In this document: positions 42,707 through 51,241 of the stretch, piece after piece
How positions within the stretch are numbered: position 1 is the stretch's first letter
Layout of the letters: each line of letters begins with the position of its first letter
Source: Streptomyces abyssalis
GTDB lineage: Bacteria; Actinomycetota; Actinomycetes; Streptomycetales; Streptomycetaceae
Direction of reading: 5' to 3'
Assembly: GCF_001751365.1 (NCBI RefSeq)
Contig: NZ_LJGT01000037.1
Span: 62,001-126,000, forward strand
DNA: 64,000 bases
The notes under the pieces: generated by a model
Databases searched by the model: none
What the model saw: only the letters and a program-made list of their open reading frames with translations
Told to the model about the DNA's origin: nothing
Translations under genes and position numbers: made by a program

Positions 42707-43228
42707 ATGAGAATCAGGGAGTGCCGGGAAGAGGACGTGGCGTTGCTCGACGAGCACATGCCTTCCCCCGGTGCTGCCTGCGACCACGCCTCCCGGTTCG
42801 TACGGCACCTCGGCGGCGGCAGCACTCTCCTCGTCGCCTGGCGCGGCGAACTGCCCGTCGGCAGCTGCGAGATCCGCTGGGAGGGCTGCCGGGCACCGGA
42901 GGTGCGAGCCGTACACCCCGAGTGCTCCGAGATCAGCGGCCTCGGCCTCTGGCCGGAGGCGCTCCGCTCCCAGCGCGTCGGCACCGCCCTGATCCACGCC
43001 GCCGAGCGACTCGTGCTCGGGCGGGGGCGCGTCAGCGTCGGCTTGGGCGTCGAGAAGAACAACCCGCGCACTCAGGACCTCTACAAGCGCCTCGGCTACC
43101 GCCCCTCGACTCCGTATCTCGACTGCGGCTCGTACGAGGACAGTGCGGGCCTCATCCATCGCGTCGCGGACGCGTGCACGTTCATGGTGAAGGACCTGGA
43201 CCCCGCTGGTCCCGTCCAAGTCCCGTAG
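42707..43228 (+). CDS. GNAT-family N-acetyltransferase
   Basis: A 173-residue acetyltransferase starting MRIRECREEDVALLDEHMPSPG. The acetyl-CoA loop is GLGLWPEALRSQRVGTALIHAAERLVLGRG. A typical ending is VSVGLGVEKNNPRTQDLYKRLGYRPSTPYLDC. A -10-like TAGTCT (42694-42699) ends seven bases before the ATG, so the transcript may be leaderless or nearly so. Related proteins are annotated only as GNAT; substrate unknown. The 257 bases before it, after KDPG aldolase, hold no recognisable gene. Confidence 0.9.
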   Translation: MRIRECREEDVALLDEHMPSPGAACDHASRFVRHLGGGSTLLVAWRGELPVGSCEIRWEGCRAPEVRAVHPECSEISGLGLWPEALRSQRVGTALIHAAERLVLGRGRVSVGLGVEKNNPRTQDLYKRLGYRPSTPYLDCGSYEDSAGLIHRVADACTFMVKDLDPAGPVQVP

Positions 43229-43445
43229 CGCCGGGGGCGGTTGCCCCGGTGCGGGCCCGTGCGGAGTGACGCGCGCCGGAGTCCGGCTTCTGACCGAACG
43301 GGCCCCGGATGAGCACCACCTGGGTTCGTGAACACCCGGTCCGGTACGCGTCCCACGCCCCGGAGCCGCACCGTCACCGGCGCGGGGGAGCTACCCTCGA
43401 CTCCGGCACGCACCGACCAGTGCCCGCCGGGGGCGGAGGGACCTC

Positions 43446-44249
43446 ATGACCAGCTCGAAGTCCACCCCTGACTGCTCGTTCGACGCCGCCCTCGACACGT
43501 GGCGGGTGTGGCAGGAGAGCCCGTGGGGCCGACTGCGGTACACACTCGCCGAGTTCAACCTCCAGCGGCGGCTGGCGGTGCTCGGTCCCGGGCCCCTGCG
43601 CGTGCTGGATCTCGCCGGCGCCGACGGCGGCGACGCGACGCGGCTGCTGCGGCGCGGGCACGAGGTCACCGTCGTCGACTTCTCCCCGGGCATGCTCGCC
43701 GCGGCGCGCGAACGCGCGGGGGACGAAGGCACGAGCGGCCGTCTGAGCACGGTCGAGGCGGACGTCTTCGACCTTCCCGAGTCCGTGGCCGGCAGCCGCT
43801 ACGACGTCGTGCTGTGCCACAACCTCCTGCAGTACCAGGACGATCCGGCGCCCGCGCTGCGCACCGCGGTCCCGCTCGTACGCGGCGGCGGTGTCCTGTC
43901 CGTCATGGCGATCAACAGGCATGCGGTGCCGCTCGGCCTCGCCGTCCGCTCGCTCGATCCCGCCGCCGCGCTCGACGCCCTGGACCGGCGGAAGGTGCGT
44001 GGCCAGACCTTCGACGCCGAACTGACGCTCCACACGGCGGAGGAAGTCACCGCGCTCCTGGCCGAGTCGGGCTGCACGGACATCGAGCACTGCGGCATCC
44101 GCAACGTCAACGACCACATCGTGGACGACGCGCGCAAGCACGACCCCGGCTTCTTCGCGGCGCTGGAGGCCCTGGAACTGGCGACGACCAACCGCCACCC
44201 GTACCCGCACACGGCGAGGATCTTCCAACTCCTCGCCCACGTCACCTGA
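43446..44249 (+). CDS. SAM-dependent class I methyltransferase
   Basis: A 267-residue methyltransferase. Motif I is LRVLDLAGADGGDATRLLRRGHEVTVVDFSPGMLAAARERAG, with the SAM Asp after VTVV. Motif II/III is YDVVLCHNLLQYQDDPAPALRTAVPLVRGGGVLSVMAINRHA. The style, with MAINRHAVPLGLAVRSLDPAAALDAL and ELTLHTAEEVTALLAESGCTDIEHCGIRNVNDHI, resembles CmoM/SmtA-type tRNA or small-molecule methyltransferases. The substrate is not certain. A clear GGCGGAGG precedes the ATG. The following VOC gene begins 27 bases later and may be co-transcribed. Confidence 0.87.
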   Translation: MTSSKSTPDCSFDAALDTWRVWQESPWGRLRYTLAEFNLQRRLAVLGPGPLRVLDLAGADGGDATRLLRRGHEVTVVDFSPGMLAAARERAGDEGTSGRLSTVEADVFDLPESVAGSRYDVVLCHNLLQYQDDPAPALRTAVPLVRGGGVLSVMAINRHAVPLGLAVRSLDPAAALDALDRRKVRGQTFDAELTLHTAEEVTALLAESGCTDIEHCGIRNVNDHIVDDARKHDPGFFAALEALELATTNRHPYPHTARIFQLLAHVT

Positions 44250-44276
44250 CCGAGCACGAATCATCGGGAGCCTGAA

Positions 44277-44624
44277 ATGACCGTCCGCCGTGTCGTCCCC
44301 GACATCCAGTCGGACGCCCTGGAAGAGAGCCGCGACTTCTACGGGCTGCTGGGGCTCGAGGAGGTCATGAACATGGGCTGGGTCATGACGCTCGCCTCGC
44401 CTTCCAACCCGACGGCTCAGATCATCCTCATCGAGGAGGAGCAGACGGCTCCCGTCACGCCCGACATCAGCATCGAGGTCGAGGACGTCGACGCCGTGTA
44501 CGAGGCCGTGCGCGCGGGCGGCGCGGAGATCGTACGGGCGCTGCAGGACGAGGAGTGGGGCGTGCGCCGCTTCTTCGTCAGGGACCCGAACGGGCGCGTG
44601 GTCAACGTGCTGAGCCACGGCTGA
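44277..44624 (+). CDS. VOC-family (glyoxalase/bleomycin-resistance fold) protein
   Basis: A 115-residue single-domain VOC protein. It has RRVVPDIQSDALEESRDFYGLLGLEEVMNMGWVMTLASP, ISIEVEDVDAVYEAVRAGGAEIVRALQDEEWGVRRFFVRDPNGRVVNVLSHG. The expected first metal-ligand position is not a His, so metal catalysis is doubtful, and binding or sequestration of a small molecule is possible. GGGAG precedes the ATG. It follows the methyltransferase closely. Confidence 0.85.
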   Translation: MTVRRVVPDIQSDALEESRDFYGLLGLEEVMNMGWVMTLASPSNPTAQIILIEEEQTAPVTPDISIEVEDVDAVYEAVRAGGAEIVRALQDEEWGVRRFFVRDPNGRVVNVLSHG

Positions 44625-44868
44625 CCCGCCGAGTCGTCCGAGCGGTCCTCCTGGGCAGAAAATACGTCCTGGTCCGAGTGGGCAGCGGGTGTACCGCGGT
44701 CCAGGGGCCCGGAGACCGGTGGGGCGGACGACCTCGTGGCCTCCGTGTTTCCCCGCCCGTGCGGCGCGGCCGCTCGGGCGATGCAACCGTGCCGAGCGGA
44801 CCGGCCGTTCCCGGTGCGACAGGCCGGCAGTCAGGAACCGATGGGCCCGGCTCGGTAGCATGCAACGC

Positions 44869-45306
44869 GTGGCCATCAAACTGGAGAACGTCGGCATCGC
44901 CGTTCGCGACCTCGAAGCGGCGATCTCCTTTTTCACCGATCTCGGCCTCACGGTCCTCGGCCGTGACACGGTCAGTGGTGAGTGGACCGACACCGCCGTC
45001 GGCCTTGACGGCAATCACGCCAACATTGCGATGCTGCAGACGCCCGACGGTCACGGTCGTCTTGAGCTCTTCGAGTACATCCACCCCGAAGCGATCGAGT
45101 CGCAGCCCACTCGGCCCAACGAGATCGGCATGCATCGCGTCGCCTTCTCAGTCGACGACATCGACGAAGCCCTTGAGACAGCCGCAAAGCACGGATGCCG
45201 TCCGCTTCGCGGTGTGGCGACCTATGAGGACGTCTACAAACTCACATACCTCCGCGGTCCCAGCGGCATCCTTGTGATGCTCGCCGAGGAGCTGAAGAAG
45301 AACTGA
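44869..45306 (+). CDS. VOC-family protein
   Basis: A protein of about 145 residues from the GTG at 44869 (MAIKLENVGIAVRDLEAAISFFTDLGLTVLGRDTVSGEWTDTAVGLDG). An ATG at 44860 would add three residues. TAGCAT (44856-44861) sits seven bases ahead of the GTG, pointing to a leaderless message. RLELFEYIHPEA, MHRVAFSVDDIDEALETAAKHGC and YLRGPSGILVMLAEELKK complete a two-module VOC fold with possible metal residues (Glu in LELFEY, His in MHRVAF). It is similar to methylmalonyl-CoA-epimerase-like and lactoylglutathione-lyase-like proteins, but its reaction is unknown. Its last 65 bases overlap the 3' end of the opposing SARP gene. Confidence 0.87.
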   Translation: MAIKLENVGIAVRDLEAAISFFTDLGLTVLGRDTVSGEWTDTAVGLDGNHANIAMLQTPDGHGRLELFEYIHPEAIESQPTRPNEIGMHRVAFSVDDIDEALETAAKHGCRPLRGVATYEDVYKLTYLRGPSGILVMLAEELKKN

Positions 45307-48300
45307 CGACGCGGTGGTCCTGCGTTCCCGTGACGCCGATTTCGGCGAAGCCGGCCTGGGCCAGCTCTCTGTAGGCGGATGCAGCATCTGGCCGACCGGT
45401 GGCGTGCATCAAGGCTGCCAGGTCTGTGAGTGTTTCGGCTTCGCCGTGCCGGTCGCCGATGTGTTGCCGAGTGGTGAGTGCTGCCCGCAGGTGTCGTTCG
45501 GCTTCCTCGTAGCGTCCGAGTCGTGTGCAGGCGTAGCCGATGCCGTTGACGGCCATGGATTCGGTGAAGAGGTCGCCGGTCCGTTGTCCGGTCTCAGCAG
45601 CACGGCGATGCCAGTCCGCTCCTTGTTCGGGGCGGTCGCCGAAGCAGCATGCGAGACCCAGGGTGATCATCGCCCACGTCTCGTTATGCGGGTTGCCTAT
45701 GCTCTGCGACAGAGCGAGTGCCTGCCGCGCTCCCTCTTCGCAGCTGCTCAACTGTCCCTGGTTCAGGCTTACCAGGGCGAGACCGACCAGGGCACTGGCC
45801 TCGGGATGCCGGTCCCCTAGGGATCTTGAGAGGCTGAGTGCCTTCTCCAGGTGTTCCTGTCCTTCGTCGTTGCGCTGCAGCCGCAGGCACATGTGTCCCA
45901 GAGAAGCGAGCGACCATGCCTCGGTGCTGCGGTTGCCGGTCTGTGCGCAGACGGCGAGCGTCTCGTGCAGCCGTTTCTCGCCCACGTCGTACCGGCCCGT
46001 GGCCCAGTTCGCGTAGCCCACGCATTGCAGGGCCACTGCCTCACCGCGACGGTCACAGACCTCCCGGAAGACCGTGAGGGCTTGCTGGTGGTACTCCCCG
46101 GCTCGGACAAGCCGGCCGAGGTGCCAGTCAGCCAGGCCGAGCCCGTTGAGCGCGATTGCCTGTCCGCGCCGGTCACCGGTTTCCTCGAACAGTGCGAGCG
46201 CCCGCCGGTGCTGGCGGGCGCACTCCGCATAGTTGCCGAAGAACCAGTGCGCCAGCCCCAGACCGGCGAACTCGTACGCCTGCACGCGTCGGTCACCGCA
46301 TTCTTCCGACAACGTCAGTGCTCGCCGGTGCTGCTCCTCGGATTCGCGATAGCGCCCGTGGATGAACCAGTTCACCAGCCCCAGATTCCCAAGGACCAAG
46401 GCCTGGCCCCGCCGGTCACCGGTCTCCTCGAACAGTGCAAGCGCCCGATGGTGCCGCTCCGCGCTCTCGGCGTAACGTCCCAGCCCGAAAGCGGCGCAGC
46501 CCAGACCGTAGTGAGCGGTGGCCGCGCCGTGGCGGTCACCGGTCTCCTCGAAGACGGCCAGCGCGGCATGATGACGCCTCGCCGCCTCCTCGTGCCGGCC
46601 GAGGCTGTCACACACCATGCCGATGTCCGCCAAGGTCCGGGCCCGCCGTGCTCGGCCGTCGGCTCCTCTGGCTGCGGTCAGCCCCAGCCTGAGCCCCTCC
46701 ATGCAGTCGGTGCCGTATGAGCGCAGTCCCAGAAAGGCATGCGCCGCTGTCGCGAGTCTCCAGGTGCAGCCGCGCCATTCGTGCTGCGCCGCCTCCCGGC
46801 TGACTGCGAGCAGATTCGCCCGTTCCTCCTCCAGCCATTTCAGGGCCGAGTCGGCGTCGTCGGCGAGGTGCGGCACTTCGGGATGCTCCTCGCTCAACAC
46901 CCCGTTGCCCAACGCCCCGTCGCCGGCCGGTCCGCGGTGCCACCACGGTTCAAGGCTGAGCCGGGCGGTCTCGGCCCCGGCGCAGTACCAGCGCACCAAC
47001 TGCCGTACAGCCGCTGTGCGTTGCTCAAGGCTGCCGGCGTCCGCGGCACGATCCCGTGCGTACAGCCGCAGCAGATCGTGGTAGCGATAGCGTCCGGCGA
47101 CGTGCTGCTGCAGCAGGTGCTCGTCCAGCAGGGACTCCAGCAGATCTTCGGCCTCGCCACGGCCTGTGCCCAGAAGGGCGGCGGCCGAGTCCGCTGTGCA
47201 GTCCGGGCCGGGGTGCGCAGCCAGCAGCGTGAAAGCCCGCTGCTGCGCGGGGGACAGCCATTGATAGGACAGGTCGAACGTGGCCTCCACCGCTCGCCTC
47301 CCCACGGTGAGTTGCGCGAGCCGCTTCTCATCGGTCTCCAGCCGGTCGGCCAGCTCGTCCATCGACCACGCGGGCCGGGTGCGCAGCCGACGTCCCGCCA
47401 GCGCCACCGCGATCGGCAGCCGCCCGCTCAGTTCCGCGACGCGCATGGCCGCGGGGGATCCCGTCTCGTCATGGGTGCGGTCGGCGACGCGGTCGATCAA
47501 CTCGACGGCTTCCTGCGGGGAGAAGACATCGAGCCGGATCGTATGGGCGCCGTCCAGCCCGGACAGCACACGGCGGCTCGTGATCAGCAGCAGGCAGGAA
47601 GCCGAACCGGGCAGCAGGTGGCGCACCTGCTCCTCGTCGGCCGCGTCGTCCAGCACCACCAGCGCCCGCCTGCGCGCCAGCCGGTCGCGGTACAGGGCAG
47701 CGCGCGCCTCCACACCGCCGGGAATCCGGTCGCCGGGCACGCCGAGCAGCCGTAGGAAGTCCTCCAGCACATTCGCGGGGTCGACCGGGGCGCGCTCCGG
47801 TGTGAAGCCTTTCAGGTCGGCCCACAACTGGACGTCTGCGAAGCGGTCCTGGGCGATGAACTCGTGAGCGGCACGCACCGCGAACCGTGTCTTGCCCACC
47901 CCTGCCATTCCTTCGACGACGGCGACCAGCACTCCCCGCTCACCGGCTTCGGCGCCGCCGGTGCCCGGAGCTTCCACCAACTCCCGCAGTTCACGCAGCT
48001 CTTGCTCGCGGCCGACGAACTCCGAGATGTCCATCGGAAGCTGGTGCACGCCCCGCGTGCCGTCCGGAACGGCCGGCTCCTGGCCGTCCGCGGCGGATCC
48101 GTCGGCCTCCGCGCCCGGCGGCGGCCCCTGCCAGGACAGCGAGGGGGAGGCGGCGAGTATCCGGCGGTGCAGTTCCTCGACTTCCGTACCGGGATCCACG
48201 CCGAGGTCGTCACGCAGGCCGCGACGGACCTGGTGATAGACGTTCAGAGCGTCTCCCTGCCTGCCGGCTCGGTAGAGGGCCAGCATCAGCAGCGCGGCGA

Positions 48301-48925
48301 ATCGCTCGCGCAACGGGAACTCGGCGACCAGACGCCTCAGTTCGGCGACCAGCCGACCGTGGCGTCCCAAGTCGAGGTCCGCCTGGATGCGCTCTTCCAG
48401 CACCGCGGTCCGCAGCTCCGCCAGCCGGTCGCGTTCCGCGTCCAGCACGGCACTGGAGACGTTCCCCAGTGCCGGGCCGCTGAAGAGGCTCAGCGCTTCG
48501 TGGAGTTCCGCCCCGGCCTGCTGTGCATCTCCTTGCGCGAGCGCTTTCCGGCCCCGGCCGACCAATCGCTCGAAGGCCGCGAGGTCGAGCCCGCCCGGCC
48601 CGACCCGCAGAACGTACCCGCCCTCGGACCACCCCAGAACCTCCGACGGCGATCGCGCCGCCCGGCCGGGTTCCAAGATCCTCCGCAGCGCCGAGACGTA
48701 CTTCTGCAGCTGATTGACCGCATACGCCGGCGCGGGATCACCCCACACCGCCTCGATCAGCGACTCGCGCTGCACCGGCCGGTTCACGTGCAGCAGGAGC
48801 ACCGCCAACACTGCACGCTGCCGCGCCGCCCCCAGGCCCAGCTGCTCCTCGCCGCGCCAGGCCCGGACCGGCCCGAAGACCGCGAACCGTAAGTGCTCCC
48901 CGGGACCTTCTCCGTTCCCACGCAC
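45242..48925 (-). CDS. AfsR-type SARP regulator (BTAD, NB-ARC, TPR)
   Basis: A protein of about 1227 residues if begun at the GTG at 48925 (MRGNGEGPGEHLRFAVFGPVRAW); an ATG at 48973 would add 16 residues. The N-terminus is an OmpR-like winged helix (12-100) and a bacterial activator domain (100-270, LFSGPALGNVSS, YHQVRRGLRDDLGVDPGTEVEELHRRIL). An NB-ARC NTPase follows (EFVGREQELRELRELV, Walker A VEGMAGVGKTRFAVRAA, RRALVVLDDAADEEQVRHLLPG). The last 450 residues are about ten TPR-like repeats of roughly 40 residues (ALALFEETGDRRGQA recurs). Such STAND regulators switch on ATP binding and often control antibiotic or morphological genes. No biosynthetic cluster is adjacent. The C-terminus overlaps the VOC gene antisense. 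Confidence 0.92.
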   Translation of the reverse strand: MRGNGEGPGEHLRFAVFGPVRAWRGEEQLGLGAARQRAVLAVLLLHVNRPVQRESLIEAVWGDPAPAYAVNQLQKYVSALRRILEPGRAARSPSEVLGWSEGGYVLRVGPGGLDLAAFERLVGRGRKALAQGDAQQAGAELHEALSLFSGPALGNVSSAVLDAERDRLAELRTAVLEERIQADLDLGRHGRLVAELRRLVAEFPLRERFAALLMLALYRAGRQGDALNVYHQVRRGLRDDLGVDPGTEVEELHRRILAASPSLSWQGPPPGAEADGSAADGQEPAVPDGTRGVHQLPMDISEFVGREQELRELRELVEAPGTGGAEAGERGVLVAVVEGMAGVGKTRFAVRAAHEFIAQDRFADVQLWADLKGFTPERAPVDPANVLEDFLRLLGVPGDRIPGGVEARAALYRDRLARRRALVVLDDAADEEQVRHLLPGSASCLLLITSRRVLSGLDGAHTIRLDVFSPQEAVELIDRVADRTHDETGSPAAMRVAELSGRLPIAVALAGRRLRTRPAWSMDELADRLETDEKRLAQLTVGRRAVEATFDLSYQWLSPAQQRAFTLLAAHPGPDCTADSAAALLGTGRGEAEDLLESLLDEHLLQQHVAGRYRYHDLLRLYARDRAADAGSLEQRTAAVRQLVRWYCAGAETARLSLEPWWHRGPAGDGALGNGVLSEEHPEVPHLADDADSALKWLEEERANLLAVSREAAQHEWRGCTWRLATAAHAFLGLRSYGTDCMEGLRLGLTAARGADGRARRARTLADIGMVCDSLGRHEEAARRHHAALAVFEETGDRHGAATAHYGLGCAAFGLGRYAESAERHHRALALFEETGDRRGQALVLGNLGLVNWFIHGRYRESEEQHRRALTLSEECGDRRVQAYEFAGLGLAHWFFGNYAECARQHRRALALFEETGDRRGQAIALNGLGLADWHLGRLVRAGEYHQQALTVFREVCDRRGEAVALQCVGYANWATGRYDVGEKRLHETLAVCAQTGNRSTEAWSLASLGHMCLRLQRNDEGQEHLEKALSLSRSLGDRHPEASALVGLALVSLNQGQLSSCEEGARQALALSQSIGNPHNETWAMITLGLACCFGDRPEQGADWHRRAAETGQRTGDLFTESMAVNGIGYACTRLGRYEEAERHLRAALTTRQHIGDRHGEAETLTDLAALMHATGRPDAASAYRELAQAGFAEIGVTGTQDHRVVSSSSAPRRASQGCRWDRGGM

Positions 48926-49318
48926 GTCTGCCAACCCCCGTCGTCTGCCCGGCCCTTGGTGCCGGCCCCGCATCCCGCCCGCTCTCCCGAGCACACCGGA
49001 CGCCCCGCATGCCTGCACCAGTGTGTCGCCCAGAGCCCGTACCAGCGATACGCCCAATCAAGCCGACCACAGTAGCCAGGCAAGGGGGCGAGCGATCGTC
49101 CCCGAGTCCTGCCTCGCTGTAAGGGGGGAGAGTCCGGCGGTCTTGAAGCCTTCCGGCTCGCGAGGCGGACGACGACGGCACCGGCCCCGCACCGCTGCTT
49201 CATGCGGCCCGAACCAGCGGTGCGGGCCGGCGCCGTTACGTGATCGCCGGGGCAGATCTCAGGCGACGTGGACCGCACACCGGCAAGACGGCAAATCAAC
49301 GGGAAGCAGGGGGTAGAC
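48926..49318. other. Divergent intergenic region with a strong hairpin
   Basis: About 390 bases with no convincing gene. On the minus strand TACTGT (49074-49069) could be a -10 for the SARP gene. A 16-bp hairpin with one bulge (arms 49181-49197 and 49215-49230) lies about 90 bases before the SH3-like gene. No gene precedes it on the plus strand, so it is not an ordinary terminator. Confidence 0.55.
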
Positions 49319-49834
49319 ATGATCAGTTGGACCAAGCGTGCCGTTGTGGGCACTGCTTTCGCGGTGGCGACGATCAGCATGGCAGCGTCACCTGCCGTGG
49401 CGAGTGACGCGACCGCCGCGGGGGACAATTACCCAACAGTCGCGGGGGACTCGTATCCCAAGGTTGCTGGGGACCACTGGCCGACGGCCGCTGAAGACAC
49501 CTGGCCGAAGGTCGCTGAGGACAACTGGCCGATCATCGCGGGGGATCAGCGGCCGGATCAGGGGCGCACGGTTGTTCATTCACAGGCATGCAAGACCGTC
49601 ACCGCCAAGGAAACGGTCAATATCCGTTCGGCGGCTTCGACCCGGTCCAAGGTCTTGGGTGCCCTCAAGAAGGGCAGGTCCGGATGCTTGATGTCTGTGG
49701 TCTCCAAGGGCGGCAGCTATTACGCATGCGGTGGCAGCAGCCGGACGTGGTACAAGATCAAGGTCGCCAAGCAGCTACCCGCGGGGTATGTAGCCGCGCG
49801 CTGCATGCTCAACCAGAAGCCGCCGAGGTCCTAG
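49319..49834 (+). CDS. Secreted SH3-like protein with aromatic-Pro octapeptide repeats
   Basis: A 171-residue exported protein (ATG 49319, GCAGGGGG upstream). Its parts are a signal peptide (MISWTKRAVVGTAFAVATISMAASPAVA), five to six octapeptide repeats at residues 34-79 and a C-terminal SH3b-like domain (85-165) with CKTVTAKETVNIRSAASTRSKVLGALKKG, WYKIKVAKQLPAGYVAARCML. The repeats are AGDNYPTV, AGDSYPKV, AGDHWPTA, AEDTWPKV, AEDNWPII and a partial AGDQRP. Four Cys in the SH3-like domain may form disulfides. Bacterial SH3 domains often bind cell-wall peptides. The acidic aromatic-proline repeats could be an adhesive or wall-spanning segment. I do not recognise a named family. Confidence 0.8.
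   Translation: MISWTKRAVVGTAFAVATISMAASPAVASDATAAGDNYPTVAGDSYPKVAGDHWPTAAEDTWPKVAEDNWPIIAGDQRPDQGRTVVHSQACKTVTAKETVNIRSAASTRSKVLGALKKGRSGCLMSVVSKGGSYYACGGSSRTWYKIKVAKQLPAGYVAARCMLNQKPPRS
49418..49555 (+). repeat. 24-bp coding repeats (octapeptide units)
   Basis: Five full units and one partial unit encode A-(G/E)-D-x-(Y/W)-P-x-x. Third positions differ between copies, so the repeat is old and kept by selection on the peptide rather than a fresh duplication. Confidence 0.9.
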
Positions 49835-49916
49835 GTCCGGCATCGACCGGGAGAAGGCCGTGACCACACTGCGCGGTTGCGGACGCGGCGACTGATCGCC
49901 ACAAGGAGGGCCCCGG

Positions 49917-50052
49917 TTGGCGAAATTCGAGGGTCGTTGCAACACGGCTGGTCAGCTGGCTGGATGCAGTAGCTTGGCGAGGCGCTCGGCTGGGTTTCCC
50001 AGCCGAGCGTCTTGCGTGGGCGGCTGTTGAGCTCAGCCGCGACCGTCGAGGG
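49917..50052 (-). pseudogene. Relic of an IS30-family transposase C-terminus
   Basis: Read on the minus strand from 50040, the translation is AAELNSRPRKTLGW, the typical end of IS30-type transposases. After a two-base insertion near 49995 the other frame continues NPAERLAKLLHPAS and stops at 49952-49954. Sequence beyond the stop (toward 49917, TTGCAACGACCCTCGAATTT on the minus strand) resembles an element terminal repeat. Nothing of the N-terminal part is left. The insertion also creates a perfect 12-bp hairpin (49983-50009, TTT loop) that could act as a terminator for the SH3-like gene. Confidence 0.75.
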
Positions 50053-50088
50053 GCAGTTCCCGGGACCCCCTGATACGCCCTTACTCCC

Positions 50089-51087
50089 CTACGCCAGTTC
50101 CGCCACCGCCACCGGACGGCCCTCGCGCCGCGAGACCTCGCATGCCTCGGCGATGCGCAGCGCGGCCAACGCCTCATATCCGTCACAGGGGTTGGGTGCC
50201 TCGCCCCGCACCGCCCGTACGAACGCCGCCAGTTCGGACTCGTACGCGGGCGCGAACCGCTCCAGGAAGCCCGGCCAGGGCGTGCCCTGAGAGGCGCCCG
50301 CCGTCGGCTCCACGGAGGTGATGGGCGTACGGGCGTCGAGGCCGACCGCGATCTGGTCCTTCTCGCCCGCGACCTCCATGCGCACGTCGTAGCCGGCGCC
50401 GTTGACGCGGGTGGCCGTCGCCGTGCACAGGACGCCGTCGTCCAGCGTCAGCAGCACGGCGGCGGTGTCGACGTCCCCGTGCTCGCGGAACATCCCGGGG
50501 CCCGCGTCCGACCCTGCCGCGTACACGGAGACCACCTCCCTGCCCGTCACCCAGCGCAGCGCGTCGAAGTCGTGGACGAGGCAGTCGCGGTAGAGGCCGC
50601 CGGAGAGCGGAATGTAGGCAGCCGGCGGCGGCGCCGGGTCGGAGGTCGCAGCCCGTACGGTGTGCAGCCTCCCCAGGGAGCCGGACTGCACGGCGGCGCG
50701 GGCCGCGGCGTACCCCGCGTCGAAGCGCCGCATGAAACCGATCTGCAGCAGGATTCCCGCCTCGTCGACCGTGCGCAGGGCCGCCGCCGTGCCGGGAAGG
50801 TCGAGCGCGATCGGCTTCTCGCAGAAGACGGGCACGCCGCGCGAGGCGGCTGCCTGGATCAGGTCCGCGTGCGAGGAGGTGGCCGAGGCGATCACGACGG
50901 CGTCGAGTTCGCGGGAGAGGAGTTCGCCGGGGGAGGGGACGAGCGTCGCGCCGAGATCCGTGGCCACGGCGGTGGCGCGTGCGGCGTCCACGTCGGTGAC
51001 GAGCAGCTCGCTCACCTCCGGTGCGGCGGTGAGGGTACGGGCGTGGAAGGTGCCGATCCGGCCGGTGCCGATGAGTCCGATGCGCAT
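50089..51087 (-). CDS. Gfo/Idh/MocA oxidoreductase (inositol 2-dehydrogenase-like)
   Basis: A 332-residue NAD(P)-dependent sugar/polyol dehydrogenase from the ATG at 51087. The Rossmann motif is MRIGLIGTGRIGTFHARTL. The family's catalytic Lys is in VFCEKPIALDL, and GGLYRDCLVHDFDALRWVTGREVVSVYA contains the D-x3-H pair of inositol dehydrogenases. A TTG at 51123 is really the -35 of its promoter, so 51087 is preferred; the message would be leaderless. It is divergent from a GntR gene and shares operator boxes with the sugar ABC operon, so it should oxidise the imported sugar or polyol. Inositol is one candidate. Confidence 0.9.
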   Translation of the reverse strand: MRIGLIGTGRIGTFHARTLTAAPEVSELLVTDVDAARATAVATDLGATLVPSPGELLSRELDAVVIASATSSHADLIQAAASRGVPVFCEKPIALDLPGTAAALRTVDEAGILLQIGFMRRFDAGYAAARAAVQSGSLGRLHTVRAATSDPAPPPAAYIPLSGGLYRDCLVHDFDALRWVTGREVVSVYAAGSDAGPGMFREHGDVDTAAVLLTLDDGVLCTATATRVNGAGYDVRMEVAGEKDQIAVGLDARTPITSVEPTAGASQGTPWPGFLERFAPAYESELAAFVRAVRGEAPNPCDGYEALAALRIAEACEVSRREGRPVAVAELA

Positions 51088-51117
51088 GGGTGTACGTTCG
51101 CCGGTCCGCTCAAGAGC

Positions 51118-51139
51118 TGTCAATACTTTGTCAGGACAA
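51118..51139 (-). promoter_or_regulatory. Operator and -35 of the dehydrogenase gene
   Basis: TTGTCAGGACAA (51128-51139) adjoins, on the minus strand, the 14 bases GACAAAGTATTGAC that also occur in the binding-protein promoter at 52101-52114. The -35 is TTGACA (51123-51118), with GAACGT (51099-51094) as a possible -10 after 18 bases. Confidence 0.7.
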
Positions 51140-51181
51140 TTGAACGTGCCGCGGGGGTAAGCAGGAAAGCCGCGGCCCGCT

Positions 51182-51193
51182 TTGTCCGGACAA
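51182..51193. promoter_or_regulatory. Operator box upstream of the GntR gene
   Basis: TTGTCCGGACAA is a perfect 12-bp palindrome and the best copy of the box, 48 bases before the TACGCT -10 (51230-51235) of the regulator gene. It implies autoregulation. Confidence 0.7.
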
Positions 51194-51241
51194 CCGAACT
51201 TACGCCTTCCAGTGGGCCGCCCGGCGCACTACGCTCCCCTC

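Noticed and set aside
49983-50009. Ordinary intrinsic terminator for the SH3-like gene
   Set aside because: The perfect 12-bp hairpin coincides with the insertion in the IS30 relic, so it is explained by that sequence first; a terminator role is possible but secondary.
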